DNA from: Prinia subflava
Lineage: Eukaryota > Chordata > Aves > Passeriformes > Cisticolidae
Direction of reading: 5' to 3'
Length of the DNA stretch: 64,000 nt
Assembly (NCBI RefSeq): GCF_021018805.1
Contig: NC_086247.1
Coordinates: 142,596,102-142,660,101 of the forward strand
This document shows positions 13,330 to 25,818 of this stretch, piece after piece; the stretch's first letter is position 1, and each line of letters starts with the position of its first letter. The position numbers and the translations under genes are program-made. The notes under the pieces were generated by a model. That model saw nothing but the letters and a program-made list of their open reading frames with translations. It made no database searches and was not told the origin of the DNA.

Positions 13330-13560
13330 GCTGCATCAGACTGTGCATTAGGGAGAGGTTTTAACTGATGCACTGGCTGGTCACTGGAGCAGGGTCCTAG
13401 GGGAAATGGTCACAGGCACAAGCCTGTCAGAGTTCAAGGAAAGTCTGGATGATATTCCTATTAATACAGGTTAGTGTTGGACACTCCTGCAAGAGCAGGG
13501 ATTTGCCCTGTATGACCTTTATGGGTTCCTTTCAGTGTGAGATTTTCTGTGATTCTGCAA
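13330..13560 (+). mobile_element. CR1 LINE 3' fragment, second copy
   Basis: A shorter, more diverged CR1 3' end. It has GCACTGGCTGGTCACTGGAG, AGTTCAAGGAAAGTCTGGAT, TTGCCCTGTATGACCTTTAT and a terminal TTCTGTGATTCTG. It lies about 215 bp after the preceding copy in the same orientation. The bases between (13116-13329) may be further CR1-derived sequence that I cannot resolve. Confidence 0.75.
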
Positions 13561-16500
13561 TTCATGCTGCCTTCAAAGACATAAATATTTGAGTGAAGAT
13601 GGGATGTAGAAGGCTCGGGAGGTATCCAGAACAGCAGAACAGCTTTTTAAGGTACAAGAGGTTAAAAGCAGCTGCAAATACCTCTTTATGACTATTTTTC
13701 AATGAGAATTTGCTACAGATTTCTGTTATCCAGCTTTGTATCTGAACACTTTCCCCCACCAAGTATTGCATACAAGAAAATAGCAACTATGGAACTATTT
13801 ACTGGTTAATAAGCAGAGTGTGAGATTCCTCAGGCACCTGGGCCTGCAGATGCTGTATGAGGGTTTTGTAGAGGACTCCCTAGAGAAAGCATTTTATTCT
13901 ATAATCCTGTTCTTATGACATTACACAGAGGAAAAGCAATCTTGGCTTGTTACTGGAGCTACTGAGCTTTGCTGTCTTCTCAGCCAGCACTAACTTCTGC
14001 TCAGCTCAGTTGCATCCTTCCCATTTCTTATGTTCAGGACAGGGATGAATTACTTAAACCTTAAGAATCCATACATTTTAGGACAGGGAAGGAAAATGGA
14101 GGGAAGGAAACAACAGTCTCATTGTATCCTCTGTGGTATAATTTTGTATATTAATTCCCTGTCTACCTCTCTCCCCACTTCTTTAAAACACATGATAAGG
14201 GCCATCATCATGCATGAAAACCCCCTTAAATGGTATATTTGGTACAGCATTTTAGCACAATGCTGTGCAGTAACACAGATTTTCTAAATTGCAGCATTAT
14301 GAATTGCACTCTGCAGCTTACCACTGATTGATTTCATTTGTTATTTTTCCAAGTTTCTCTTCAATAAGAAATAATGTCTTAGAAGCATTATCTGTAATTG
14401 TTATTTAAGATTTTTCAATTGACACCATACTCTTAGCTCAGTCAATTAGCTGTGTGGGGTAAAACTTCAGTATGTGTAGATGTAATTCCATTGGCTTCAC
14501 CAGAGTTGAAACAGTGATAACTAGATGAAGATCTGCCTCAAAAATCAATAACATTTCAAATAATTATTTTTCTGAGTACTGTGGTGGAGATTATCCACTT
14601 TTTTTTCCCAGATAAATTCTTCTACGGCTGCTAATTTCTCATATATCTTATACATATGTTCCTGTATGTCTCTGCGGATAAGGTGAAGTATTTGCCAAAA
14701 GGTAAGCCAGTAAAGGTTTTTAATGCTGAATACATGCAGCTCTGTATAATAAACACATCAATTAAAATATTTTAGTAATTGAAATTGTGTAGATATTCAG
14801 AAAAATAAAGGTGATAGTGTAACTTTTTCTCAAATTTTGGACAAGTCCTATTCACCCTCATCTAATTTATTATTGACTCTAGTCCAGTGCAGCTGTTGGT
14901 GCCATCACAAGACACAGGATTATGAAAGCATTAATAGGATGGTCTGGGGAAATGACAACAGAATAAATTTCAGAGGCCTTGCAGGGCCAGTACAGACTCC
15001 AGTCTTGTAGCCCAGCCAACACGGTGGTGCCATTGCTTACAGCAGGAATGCAAGTAGGGCCAAAGAAAGGAGATACTGGGAGGTTTGTGCACACCTCACT
15101 TTAACTGCATGAGTTTTGAACTATAAGCATTCCTATCATTGTTGATGGATTAGGTTATTTAATTAGCTCAATTAGATTAATAATAAATTATTGGCTTTGC
15201 ATACCAAGTTTTTTACTTGTGCCTATAGTAAGGTTTTAAGGAAAAAAAAATAGGCAACCTAACCTCTAATTCAGAGTCAAGAACTGAGAGCACAACACAA
15301 TGAGTAGGTAGGGCTTGGGATTTTAAAATTTCTTTCCTGCAAATAGTTAAGTTTAACCTTCAGTTGGTTTGCACTAGAAAAATATGCAGAATTAATGCAA
15401 TAGTTCCAGATTTGTTAAGGAAGAGAGAACTTCCTTGTTAAGTCATACAAATAACACACATTACATGGAATAAATATTTTGCACACATTTTAAAGAGAGG
15501 AAACTCCAAGTCTTAAATTACTTCTTCACTTATTTCAAGCTAGTGTTTGTGTAAATCTTTTATGACTCTAGCAACTGCAAACATTCACCAAACACTGTAG
15601 TTACCATGCTCAGTGGCTATATAATTATTGATGGTTAATCCAAGAGATGCTGTTAAACATAAGTTTAACACTTTGTCCTTTGAATTACTCTGCAGCTGTC
15701 TTATACCTGAAAGGCTGATCTCCAGTGCCACTGAAATGCCACCCTTTAGTTCTCTTTTCACATATTGTTTTTTACCATTTCACCTCCGTTTTTCCTTTTG
15801 AAACCTTGAGCCAACAATTGTTTCTCTCTCAATAAAGGCATTTTGGTCTGTGTCTTTTCTTCTTTTGTAGAGATCCAGCTCACATGCTTTCTCACACCTT
15901 GGCAGCATCTCCTGTACTTCCCTGGGCCATGCAGCACAGGCAGTTCAGCCCCTGGACTTGGGGTCTGTACACAATGTCCTTCAATCCACTTGTGCTGAAT
16001 TCCAAAATGTGGGCTAAAATGTCTGTTTTGCTGTGTGAGACATAAGACTTTGTCATCTTGCCTTTTCTGTGAGACGTACTTATTGATGAAGCAGCATGTA
16101 TAGAAACAACTCCTCCCTGTTTGGCTTTTGAAGCTCCACAGTTGTGAAACCTGGGCTGCAGGCAGCACCTCTCTTCAAAGCCCAGCACGTTTTTCCCTGT
16201 GGGATGTGACTTCTTTGTCTTTTCCTGCTTTTGAGCTCAGGGAACTCTCTGGCTGACTCCCTGAGAGTCTCTGGGGCTGGCACCAGCACGCTGCAGGCAG
16301 AGCTGTGGTGCCCAGCCTGCCTTGGGGTCCCTGCAGGCAGCAACACCAAGAGCACTGAGCACAGCAACCACCACCCCTCCCTTGAGAGTCTAACCCTGAA
16401 TTAAGTACATAATTAACTAAACGAGCATGTTAATAATCATCTGGGTATGGAGCAGTCTCACTTTCAGCACAAGAGCACAGACAATATTATATACGTGTGT

Positions 16501-19500
16501 TTTGACACATGCATTTAATGGCTTTTGTGCCTACAGTGTTAATGATTTTGGTCCAGTGTTAGCTGTACTATATCACACACATAATAGAGAAATATCTCAG
16601 GAAATAGCAGGAGGTTTCCAATTCAAACTAAATTAGAATTGTAAGACTGCCATGATCTTTGTGGAGCTTTGGCTGCTTTATTAAGTACCCACTTAAACTT
16701 ACACCAGACTAATAATGTATTTGCTCAGCCTGAGAGTCTCTACAATGAGGAAAAAATGTATTACAAAAATCTTTGTTTTAATTTACTCTAACAATTTTCA
16801 TAAACTGCTGGAATCTCACAGGTATGATCCTGAATAAATTGCTGTGTCTGCCACTGCTAGTAATGCAATGGAAGTGTTTTTAAATATAGATTTAATTTAA
16901 GGCCTCAGTTGGCCACTATGCAATTTTAATTTTTTGGGTTAAAAAGAAGGACTGATTTTCATACTGTGACTGAGATGTGTGAGCAGCTTATTCTGTGTTC
17001 ATTAGGACTCATCCATGGGAAGTAGTAAAATTCTATCACTGGACTGACAGAGATGGGAAGGACTGCCAGAGCCTGATGTGTTGGGCAATGAAAACAAATC
17101 TGCTTCCAGGACTTTTAGCTCTGTGCTATATTTTTTGAAAGAAACTATATTTGCCTTTGTTGACAAGCTGAAATGCTTTTAGGTAAGACTTCAGTGAAAA
17201 TGTGAAAATAGTTGTGTAAAAACTCTGAAAATTCCAAGATTAATAATATAATTACGAGGCTTGGGGAAAATACTTCACTCTTTTCATCACAATTTTCTCT
17301 AAGTCTGGTCATATAGGATAAAAGTAGGATAATTTCAGTACAAATAATATGAAATTGAATGTTTTAAAAATATTTTGAGTTGATTTGATTTTTATTTCTT
17401 TTAGATTTCTTAATTCACATTATTTTTAGAGTATTGAATCTTTTGTCCTGGCTTGGGACTGTAGATTATTTTAGAATCCCACAATTTTTCTACGTGGTTT
17501 CTCTTTTATCTGTTGCTCCTATAGCCTGAACATAACTCCTCTGTTATTAGATTCTGTTATCTGTTTGATAGGAGTTTAGTGGATGCTCATCTGATTTCTG
17601 TTCCATTAAAAGTCCTTCTTCATTAGGACTTCCTTTTAGAGAAGAACTTATTACCTTCAGGGACATAAACTGAATGATATCAAAAACCTCTTGATAAGGC
17701 ACCCGGAGGATGAAAAATAAGTGGGGAGCAAGGCAAGGAGAAAATTAAATTCAGTAACAAAGAATATAAAGTCAGGAATTCAGTGACAATAGAAATTACT
17801 GATGTAAGATGGTAGGTTATTTTTTTGGAAACAATATAGAAAGAGAAAATGAGCTGATAGTAGATCATTAGTTAGAGATACAGGTGTATCAAAGTTACAA
17901 CTCAAGGCACCAAGGAGACCTCAAGCTGGTCATCACTGCTGGCACTCAGGATGGATGAGTTATAACCTAAGAGTTTGAGGAACAACTATGAGGATTATCA
18001 GAATAGAGATGACACTGCAATACTTTTTTTAAGTTAGCTAAATGAAAAATATACATGGGTTAGAGCCTGATATTACTTGGTTCATCAAAGTGAGCACCAT
18101 GTAGCAAAAAGAGTTCTTAACAAATGTACCTGAACTGTCTATGAATAAATTTAATTTGGACTTCTGAAACTTTTCTCATCATCAAGGCACTAAAGGAGTG
18201 GAGCAATGCCTCTCTGTGATGGCCTGAATTGGAGTTCCCCATAAGGAGTAACAATGCCTAATTTTGTCATTTCAAAATGAAATCTGATCCAGGTTGGTTT
18301 TTGTCTCTTTTTAGTCTCAATCCTTTTGTTCTACAATGTAGAATGCTTCAGTCTTTTATTTTATTGCAGTGACAACACATACATACTCTCTACTTGCAGT
18401 GACCATGTACATAATTGTGTGTGTGTGTTTATTCTTGAAGAAGTGTCACGTCTTCATAGGTGTCTTCATCTTCTCAGTACTTGGCAGCTGCAATGAAAAG
18501 TACCATCAGTTTTTCAATTTTTTTGGGCAGGAGACCAGGAATTAAGGAGATTCTGCTTCTCTCTGGCTGCAGTGTTTACTGAAGTCTACAGGAAGTTTCC
18601 TCTTTCTACTGAATGTGCATGTCACTATGAAACAACAGAGGATTTCCAAGCTCCTTCCCTCAGAAACTCAAGGAGCCACCACTCAGCTCCATTCAGACTT
18701 CTTGTTGTGTGTTGCTTGTCTACAGGTTTTCTGGAGGAAAGAGAAAATTAAGGTGAACAGTGGCATGGCTCATTGCTAATAAGAGTATTAGACATAAAAT
18801 AGTGAAATGCAGGCTGGTGTTCCCAGCTTTTACATGTTGCTTTTTTGTAACTTCAAGACAATGATACATCCTTTTTCATAAAAGACTTATTTTGGCATAT
18901 TTGGTGAGGTGAGTTTTAGAGAAAGGGTTTTTTTGAATCTCAGCATTCAGGGAAAAGAAAACAAAGGATGTTATAGTATTCTAAAGCACTATTTGGTACA
19001 TGTGTATGTTCTAGCTCATCCTTTTAAAAACTCATAATTTTTAAAGCCACACTAGTGATTTTTAACTTGAATGCCCTGTGCAACTTGCTTTCTGCTGTGC
19101 TAAGCAAGCAGGTTCCACTGGTCCATGAAGGAAACAGATGAGAATAGAAATGTATGAGCGAGTTTTAAAAGGCAGCCCGTGTAAGGGAGGAGTTCCTTCC
19201 TGTGTTTGCCATTAGTGACACAAACAACTCAAGACAGAAGAACATCTGGAGGCTGTGTCCACTAATCAGGTATTCACTGGCAGCTGGTGAGATAAGTCTC
19301 ACTGAGAAACAAATTAAAACCATGTTAGGCACATGTTCTTGGGAATTTATATCACAGGACTAGATTGCAAGAACTCCTGATTTCGCTTCCTTAATTTCAT
19401 GGCAGTGGTATCTGAAAGTGAATAGTGCACACCTCCACAGCATTGTGGCAAGATAATTACAAGCTGATTCCTCATTTGGTTTGGCCACATGAGGAGTTGT

Positions 19501-19560
19501 TAAATACTACTGAGAAGGCAACATTTCCTACTGACACTTCAGTGTTTTTTATTTCTTAAT
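13561..19560. other. Unassigned AT-rich sequence
   Basis: No gene recognised. A GC-richer patch at about 15880-16390 holds overlapping open frames of 136, 98 and 95 codons on the minus strand without recognisable domains. A short (GT)n run lies at 18416-18429. Confidence 0.35.
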
Positions 19561-19564
19561 ATAG

Positions 19565-19582
19565 TGATCTTCTAGAAGATCA
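19565..19582. repeat. 18-bp perfect palindrome
   Basis: TGATCTTCTAGAAGATCA reads identically on both strands. It lies about 70 bp upstream of one arm of the diverged inverted repeat pair. Confidence 0.75.
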
Positions 19583-19650
19583 GACTATGTTTAACTAAAC
19601 ACTTTTGCATTTTTCACCCGTAACTGGCTTTGAGAAAAATTACTACCTAC

Positions 19651-19820
19651 GTTCAAGGGCTACTGTTTTAATTGAAGATGAGCTAATACTTTGAGGCACT
19701 CATCTCTTCTTTATCCTCCCAGACTGTGGTTTGTGTTGAGGTATCAGCTCCACCACAGATATTCACAATTCTATGAGTAACTTAGTTTTACCTTCCCTAA
19801 AAGAAAGTCATGCTACTAAC
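19651..19820 (+). repeat. Diverged inverted repeat, arm 1
   Basis: This aligns by eye with the reverse complement of 22835-23015 over its whole length. The matches include GTTCAAGGGCTACTGTTT, TCTTCTTTATCCTCCCAGAC, CCACCACAGATATTCACAAT and CCCTAAAAGAAAGTCATG. Similarity is roughly 85-90 percent. Flanking sequence does not align, so the unit has defined edges. It could be two copies of an interspersed repeat I cannot name, or a local inverted duplication. Confidence 0.8.
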
Positions 19821-20295
19821 AAGCCCATAGTAACAAATGTGCTAAAAAGTTATACACTTGGTAAAATTGTGTGTCACTCATACTTCGATGCTTTATGACA
19901 GGAAATGCCATGAAGCTTGCTAAAGCAGCCCTGTTAATTTGATAGTTATGCACTGAACATCAACACATCATAAAATAATTTAGACTGGAAGGAGCTCAGG
20001 TCCCCACATTCCCCTGCCATTCAAAGGAGGTTGCTCAGGGTTTTATTCTTTTACTCAGGGAAAACTGTCAGGAGGAAGCACAGGCTGTTCCACAGCCTAA
20101 CCATCTTCATGTGGATGGGTTTTCTCCTTCACTTCCACATAGTTTCACTTGCAAAATTTTGGATTCCTTAGATGAATAAAATCACAAAATGTTTAAGGTT
20201 GAATCACACTGAAAATATTTATGTGTGCTTCAATAAAGAAAAATATATTGACCTGAATCAAACAATCAAACAATACACAACAGTATGTATATGAA

Positions 20296-20358
20296 CCATA
20301 TATATATGTTATATATATATTAAAAAATATATATATTTTATATATATATATATATAAT
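20296..20358. repeat. (TA)n simple repeat
   Basis: An interrupted dinucleotide TA/AT tract of about 60 bp, including several ATATATAT runs. Its length is likely to vary between individuals. Confidence 0.85.
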
Positions 20359-22817
20359 AACAATATTTCTGTGGGTTTTTTTAAAATACTTTCTTTTTTG
20401 TCTGTTCCTGAATTTGAATGCAGTGTACTGTTCAATTTTGGACACCATTGACATATTGTATACATTTCTGTAGCAGAATCAATTTCTTTTGACTCAACTT
20501 CTTTGAGTATTTAGGAATAATACCAGAAAGATCCTTCATAACAAAAACTTTATGTCTCCAGACATATTCACTGGGTTTGAAAATTTAAGTAGCTGGAAAA
20601 TGTAGTGTGTCAGTAAGTGGGACTACTGGAGTCTCATTTCACCCAATCTGTTTTCTTTGGTTTTTAGGGAGGTTTTTTTTGCTTTTGTTTGGTTTGTGTT
20701 TTTTCAATTTTTTTATTTGTTTGTTTTTTGTTTGGCATGATAAAACTCACATTTTAAAACATTTCTAAATTTTTTAACCACTTTTCTCTGATCTTAAAGA
20801 GAAAATCTTTTAAGCTGAAGTAGTACAGAAACAAAACACCACCTTCAAATGAAACCAAGAAAATAATCCTTCACCCTGAAATGAGCCTAATTTTAAGAAA
20901 TATAATAATTTATTGATTGTTCCATTTTTGAGGAGATATAATCAATGGATGTCATTTTGCAGAAAGGGTACAAGATATTTTTTTGTATACAATATATTTA
21001 GTTGCAATCCATTGAAAACCATCTCAGGAAGACAGTATTTCAACTCTTGTGCAGCATATAATCATTATTTTAAAAAGGATTCATCATACTGCTTGGATGA
21101 AAAATTCACACCAAACAGACAGTATTTAATGAGTAAATCAATAATGTTCATTTCAGGAAAAAATTAGGTATGGAATATAGCAAGGGAAGATAATAAAGCA
21201 AGATCAAATACTAAACATCAGAACTGATGACCCATTAGGGATAATACAATTTACTTCAGTATCAAGCTAAAGTATATTAGGAAACTTACATCATAAAATT
21301 TGCTGTGTAAATGCAAATTCAATCTAATTTCTCATAATGATTAAAGCTCAGAGAGAAAGCAATTCTACTACAGTGTTAAACAACAGTACATCAGTGAGTT
21401 ACACTGGATAAGAATAAGCATAAAATGGTGCTTATTATTAATAAACTGCTATATAAATATATCTTATTGGTCAGAAAGAAATATACAGGTCTGTTCTCAA
21501 ACACAGTTCTGTTCAAAGATGTGTTTGGTTTGATTTAGCTTAGAAATGCACTTTGTTGCAAACGCCAGCTTTTTGGTGTGTTTATCTGTGTTTTTCCTCA
21601 TCAGTGTTGTAGTAAATAACCCTTAGAGAACTGTAATTTGGGAAAGTTGGAAATGGAAGTTTCATTTCACAGGAGATTCTTCTCAGACAGCCTAAACTGC
21701 TAAAATTCTATCAGCTCCATGAGCACAAAAAACCCCAAAAGTACAGTAAGAGCAGTGAAACTTCCTGCGTCCCTTAATTAAACCCCATTAAAATCACTGG
21801 GTAATAGGGACATTTTATATGGGAAGAAAGCTGTTTCACTCTTCCAGTCATAAAGAAGGCTCATCCTGACAGACAAACTATCCAACACAGAGCTTGACTG
21901 TGCAGGGCATGACAGACAGGACTGGCTGCTATACTTTTATATTCACATTTCCTGTGCTTTGTGTGTAATTTCTTAAATAGCTCCAAGGAAAATCTAATTT
22001 TATTTTATATGGTTGTGCACATATCTTCTGCTCCTTTGTGCTATCACTTGAGGGTCAGCTGAGAGATATAGTTAAAAAAATCTTTGTGTAGTGAAAAAAT
22101 CCCCCAATCTGTAGATGACTAGGAATGAGTTTGAATCTCTTCTGAATCCCTGGAGATCCTTTCAGCTTTAGAAATACAAGAATATACTGATATGTTTCAT
22201 AGGGAACATAATAAATGCTGGCAGCATAATTCATTTAAAAAATGTTATGTAAATCGCATTCTGTGTTTGGCAGCATGATGCTGCTGATGAAGCACAAGGG
22301 TTCAACTGTTATGTACCTGTAACTCTGTTCCCTGAGCATGGTAAATATTTAGGAGGATCATTTTGAGACCATCTGTATTTTGCCCATCACTGCATTAATA
22401 TGTAGATGTCCCAGCTAAAGTCATTGCTCCACTTATGATTTTCCTATTTCCATTACTATTGCTAAGAGGTTGCCCACAGAGGTAAGATGAATGCAGGGGT
22501 TCCCTTCTTCTGCATACATGAGTATTCTGTGTTTGACTCCTCAGGTTGGGAACCCCCAAACTTTTTTGTCATTGCCCTGTGGTCAGGGACAAGTCAGATA
22601 ACAGCAGTTGTTGAAGGCTGTCTTAGACTCCGGTTCCATTTTCAGAGGTGTGGGCTAACTTTAAAAAGGCAAAGGGAGAGGAATACTATCACACTGGGAA
22701 ATAAAGTGTAAGAAATGTGTTTTGTTTCATAAAAACTTGGACTGGAAGGAAAGCCAGTTGGTCCTAGATTCCTACCTTATTGTTGGAAATCAAATGCTGG
22801 CTGAAGTTTTAAGTTTT
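20359..22817. other. Unassigned AT-rich sequence
   Basis: T-rich low-complexity sequence at about 20655-20735 (runs of TTTG and TTT). Nothing recognisable as a gene. Open frames are 84 codons or shorter. Confidence 0.4.
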
Positions 22818-22835
22818 CAAGGACTTAAGTCCTTG
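22818..22835. repeat. 18-bp perfect palindrome at edge of inverted repeat
   Basis: CAAGGACTTAAGTCCTTG is self-complementary. It ends exactly where similarity between the two inverted repeat arms begins. Confidence 0.75.
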
Positions 22836-23015
22836 TCACTATCATGACTTTCTTTTAGGGAAAAAGACCGGAAGGCAAAACTAAGTTACTCAGGGAATTG
22901 TGAATATCTGTGGTGGTACTGATACCTCAAAACAAACCACAGTCTGGGAGGATAAAGAAGAGGTGGGTGCCTCAAAGCATTAGTTCATTTTCAATTGAAA
23001 CAGTAGCCCTTGAAC
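22835..23015 (-). repeat. Diverged inverted repeat, arm 2
   Basis: Reverse-complement partner of 19651-19820, separated from it by about 3 kb. It carries an extra stretch of about 11 bases around 22860-22870 (AAAAAGACCGG) that arm 1 lacks. The two arms share both ends, which argues for a discrete repeat unit. Confidence 0.8.
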
Positions 23016-25774
23016 ATTAGAGTTATAGCTTTGCTTTCAATTTTCTCTTCCTTCTGTCTATTATGAAACACAAAACCTGTAAGAGGATCAAAGGAAATAT
23101 TGCAAAATTCCGGGTGTAATTGAATGAGTTGGTGGAAATCAAAATGTAAAGGATAAATCCATTTACTCCTCTGTACATATTAGAGCTGTATGCAACATTT
23201 ATAAACAAATGTAATAGGAAATATTTTTATCTTGTATCTCAGATATACAATTTCTTTATATCCCATCATCAGTTTTTGCTCCAAGCTAATCCAGTTTTGT
23301 GCAGTTTTAATTGCAGTTTTGTGTTAAGTATTGCATTTTCTATTTTGGCACACCTCAAATGATCTTTCAGATATCATTTCCACTGAATTATTTGTTTATT
23401 TGAAGAACCTTGGAATAAATGCTGCTCTTTTTTAGCAGGGTGTGATACTATGCAGATAATTTTTATATGGAAAATAAGTAATACGAATGTGGGGTTTGGG
23501 TGATAATGCAAAATTTACACAATAGCTAGCAAGTTTTCTTCATAAATAACAGTACAGGGCTGTCCTGGTAATTTTTCTAAATATTAATTATTGTAATTAT
23601 TTCTCTACCTGCAGAAGTCATTAAGTGATGGACAACCTGTAGTTATGTTGTACAACCATGACAGGGGAGCCTGAAAGGATTAATTACAGCATGTTATAGA
23701 AGAAATTACATCTTGAATATTGCAGAAAAATATGATCATGTTTGTAGTAGGCTCTTTTCCTTTTTGCTAGTATTTTTCTAAAATGTAAGTTTATTCCCTG
23801 TAAAACGCAAAGAAAAATCCCCTGTTTTGTAAAACAGACTTTTAAGCCTTTTAACCTGTGAGCTCCCTTTACTCTCACTGGTGTTATAATCATTGTCTGT
23901 GTCTGTGCATTCCCTGCTAATAATTTCAAAACTGCCTCTCATGCCACCCTTTCAGATGCCAACTGTCCTCCGTGCTTGAGCTCAGCTGCCTTTTCTCATA
24001 ACTGCAGCAGATCCCTCCTTATGATTCCAGGGATTGAGGAGGTCCTGGGAAAGCCCTATCCAAATCCAGCCCTGAATTTGGGTGAAAAGCAGTACAGATC
24101 ATGCATGCTAGAAATATGGGGTCTGGAATATTTATAACCCTTCTTCTTGGGGAATCTTAGTGTTTAAACAGAAGAGGCACCAGATAGAAAAAAAAAAAAG
24201 GTTTTTTGTTCATAAATTGCATCAGTCTGTTCTGAACATTTTTAGTTCACAATTTTCATGCTCTTTTTAAAAGATCTGACTATTGATAATATATTGATAA
24301 TGTGAAATTAAGGGCTGGACTCTCCAATGTAACTTCTTGTAGTTCCTGTAAATATCAGTGACAGCCTTTGTGACACAGAAAATGAAGGACGGGTTTTCAC
24401 CACCATTTAGTGAATCATTTGGAGAAGTCTGGAAGTATTTTTCTCAAATCAGATGTCTCTGAGAGGCTCTGCTAATGAGAATGAGTCCTTGTTTGTCATG
24501 CACAGTAAGAGGAGTATCATTCATTACATGTGGTAAGGGGTAGAAGGTCAAACCACTCAAGAACATTTTAACTTTCATCTCTGCTCTTCTTGGTGCAACT
24601 TTGCTTCACTGGTTAAAAATAATATCAGTCCAATAAGAAGTGTGTTTAGGTTTTTTTAATATCTAGATTGGTTTTCATCAGTTTTAACCCCCATTTTGAA
24701 GACTGAAACTTCCTTAAAAACAAGCAGAACATGAGAATAGCACCTGTCAGTCACAGTTATCAATGATTTACATAGCTGCATGTGGATCCATATAAAAGCA
24801 CACTTTAAATTTAGCTTTTTCTTACATTCATAACAAAGTGAAAGACTTGAAAATTCAATTCAGGTAAATAACTTACTAAGTGTTTTAGAATATTATTTTT
24901 ATTTCCTAAGTGTTTTTCCACAGTTCATTACATCCTCTCTTTTGTTTTTAATGAACATCTTTCAAAGGTCTACTGTGCCTAACTCAGAATTTATGGAAGT
25001 TCTCATTAAAGGACAAGACTCTGCGTAGTCATTTAAGAGTAGCAAGTGATCATTTGAAATAAAGATGATTTATAGTTCTGCATAAAAATATGGCTATCAT
25101 TTAGTTATTTAAAAGTTGTTAAAATTGATCTACTCATGAGAAAGATTTTCATGTCTCTCAACTAATATTTTAATCAAAAAAAAAATCCATCATTAAATTT
25201 TTTTGAAAATTTCTATTTTCAGCCTAAAATGCAAACTTTTTATTCATAAAGATGAAAGAAATGGCAGTATCACCATTCTGAAATATCTTCTCTGCATTCC
25301 CCTTATGCTGTCCTTAACCTGGAAACTGGAATATTAGTTTAGGAAAGTCAACACTTTTATTAATTTTCTGCCTTGCACTTAGCTCAATTCCAGGCATAAA
25401 GTGATGCACCATTTTAAACTTGCAGTGGTAGGAAAACATGCTAAGGCTCGTAATCTGCATTTTTATTTGCACAGATAAGATCTTAATGACATAATCAGCA
25501 TAACAATATGAATTATCAGCATTCAGCTGTCTATTAGGAGCAGGGAGATGTCACATAACTCTTTCATCCTTTAAGTGAGGCCCCAACCAATGAACTGTTG
25601 AGATAAGTAATAAGAAAGAGTCAGAAATGTTGGCTGAATGTTCCTCAAAGTCACATACACACAAAGACCATAATCTTTAAAAAAAAATAAACCTTTAAAA
25701 AATAAATACTAAAAAAACCTTTTAAAATTAGTATTTTTAATATGTTTACTGTTTATAAATTTTAATGTAAGAGG
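23016..25774. other. Unassigned AT-rich sequence
   Basis: No gene recognised. A-rich low-complexity sequence lies at 24188-24200 and 25678-25740. Confidence 0.4.
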
Positions 25775-25818
25775 GTTCCTAGACCCTCTACACAAAACTA
25801 TGTAGAGGGTTTAGGAAC
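25775..25818. repeat. Long-arm hairpin (18-bp arms, 8-base loop)
   Basis: Left arm 25775-25792 (GTTCCTAGACCCTCTACA), loop CAAAACTA, right arm 25801-25818 (TGTAGAGGGTTTAGGAAC). The arms pair along their full length with a single C:T change, which would be a G-U pair if transcribed on the minus strand. Flanks do not extend the pairing. It is too short for a classical microRNA precursor, and could be the remains of a small foldback element. Confidence 0.85.
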
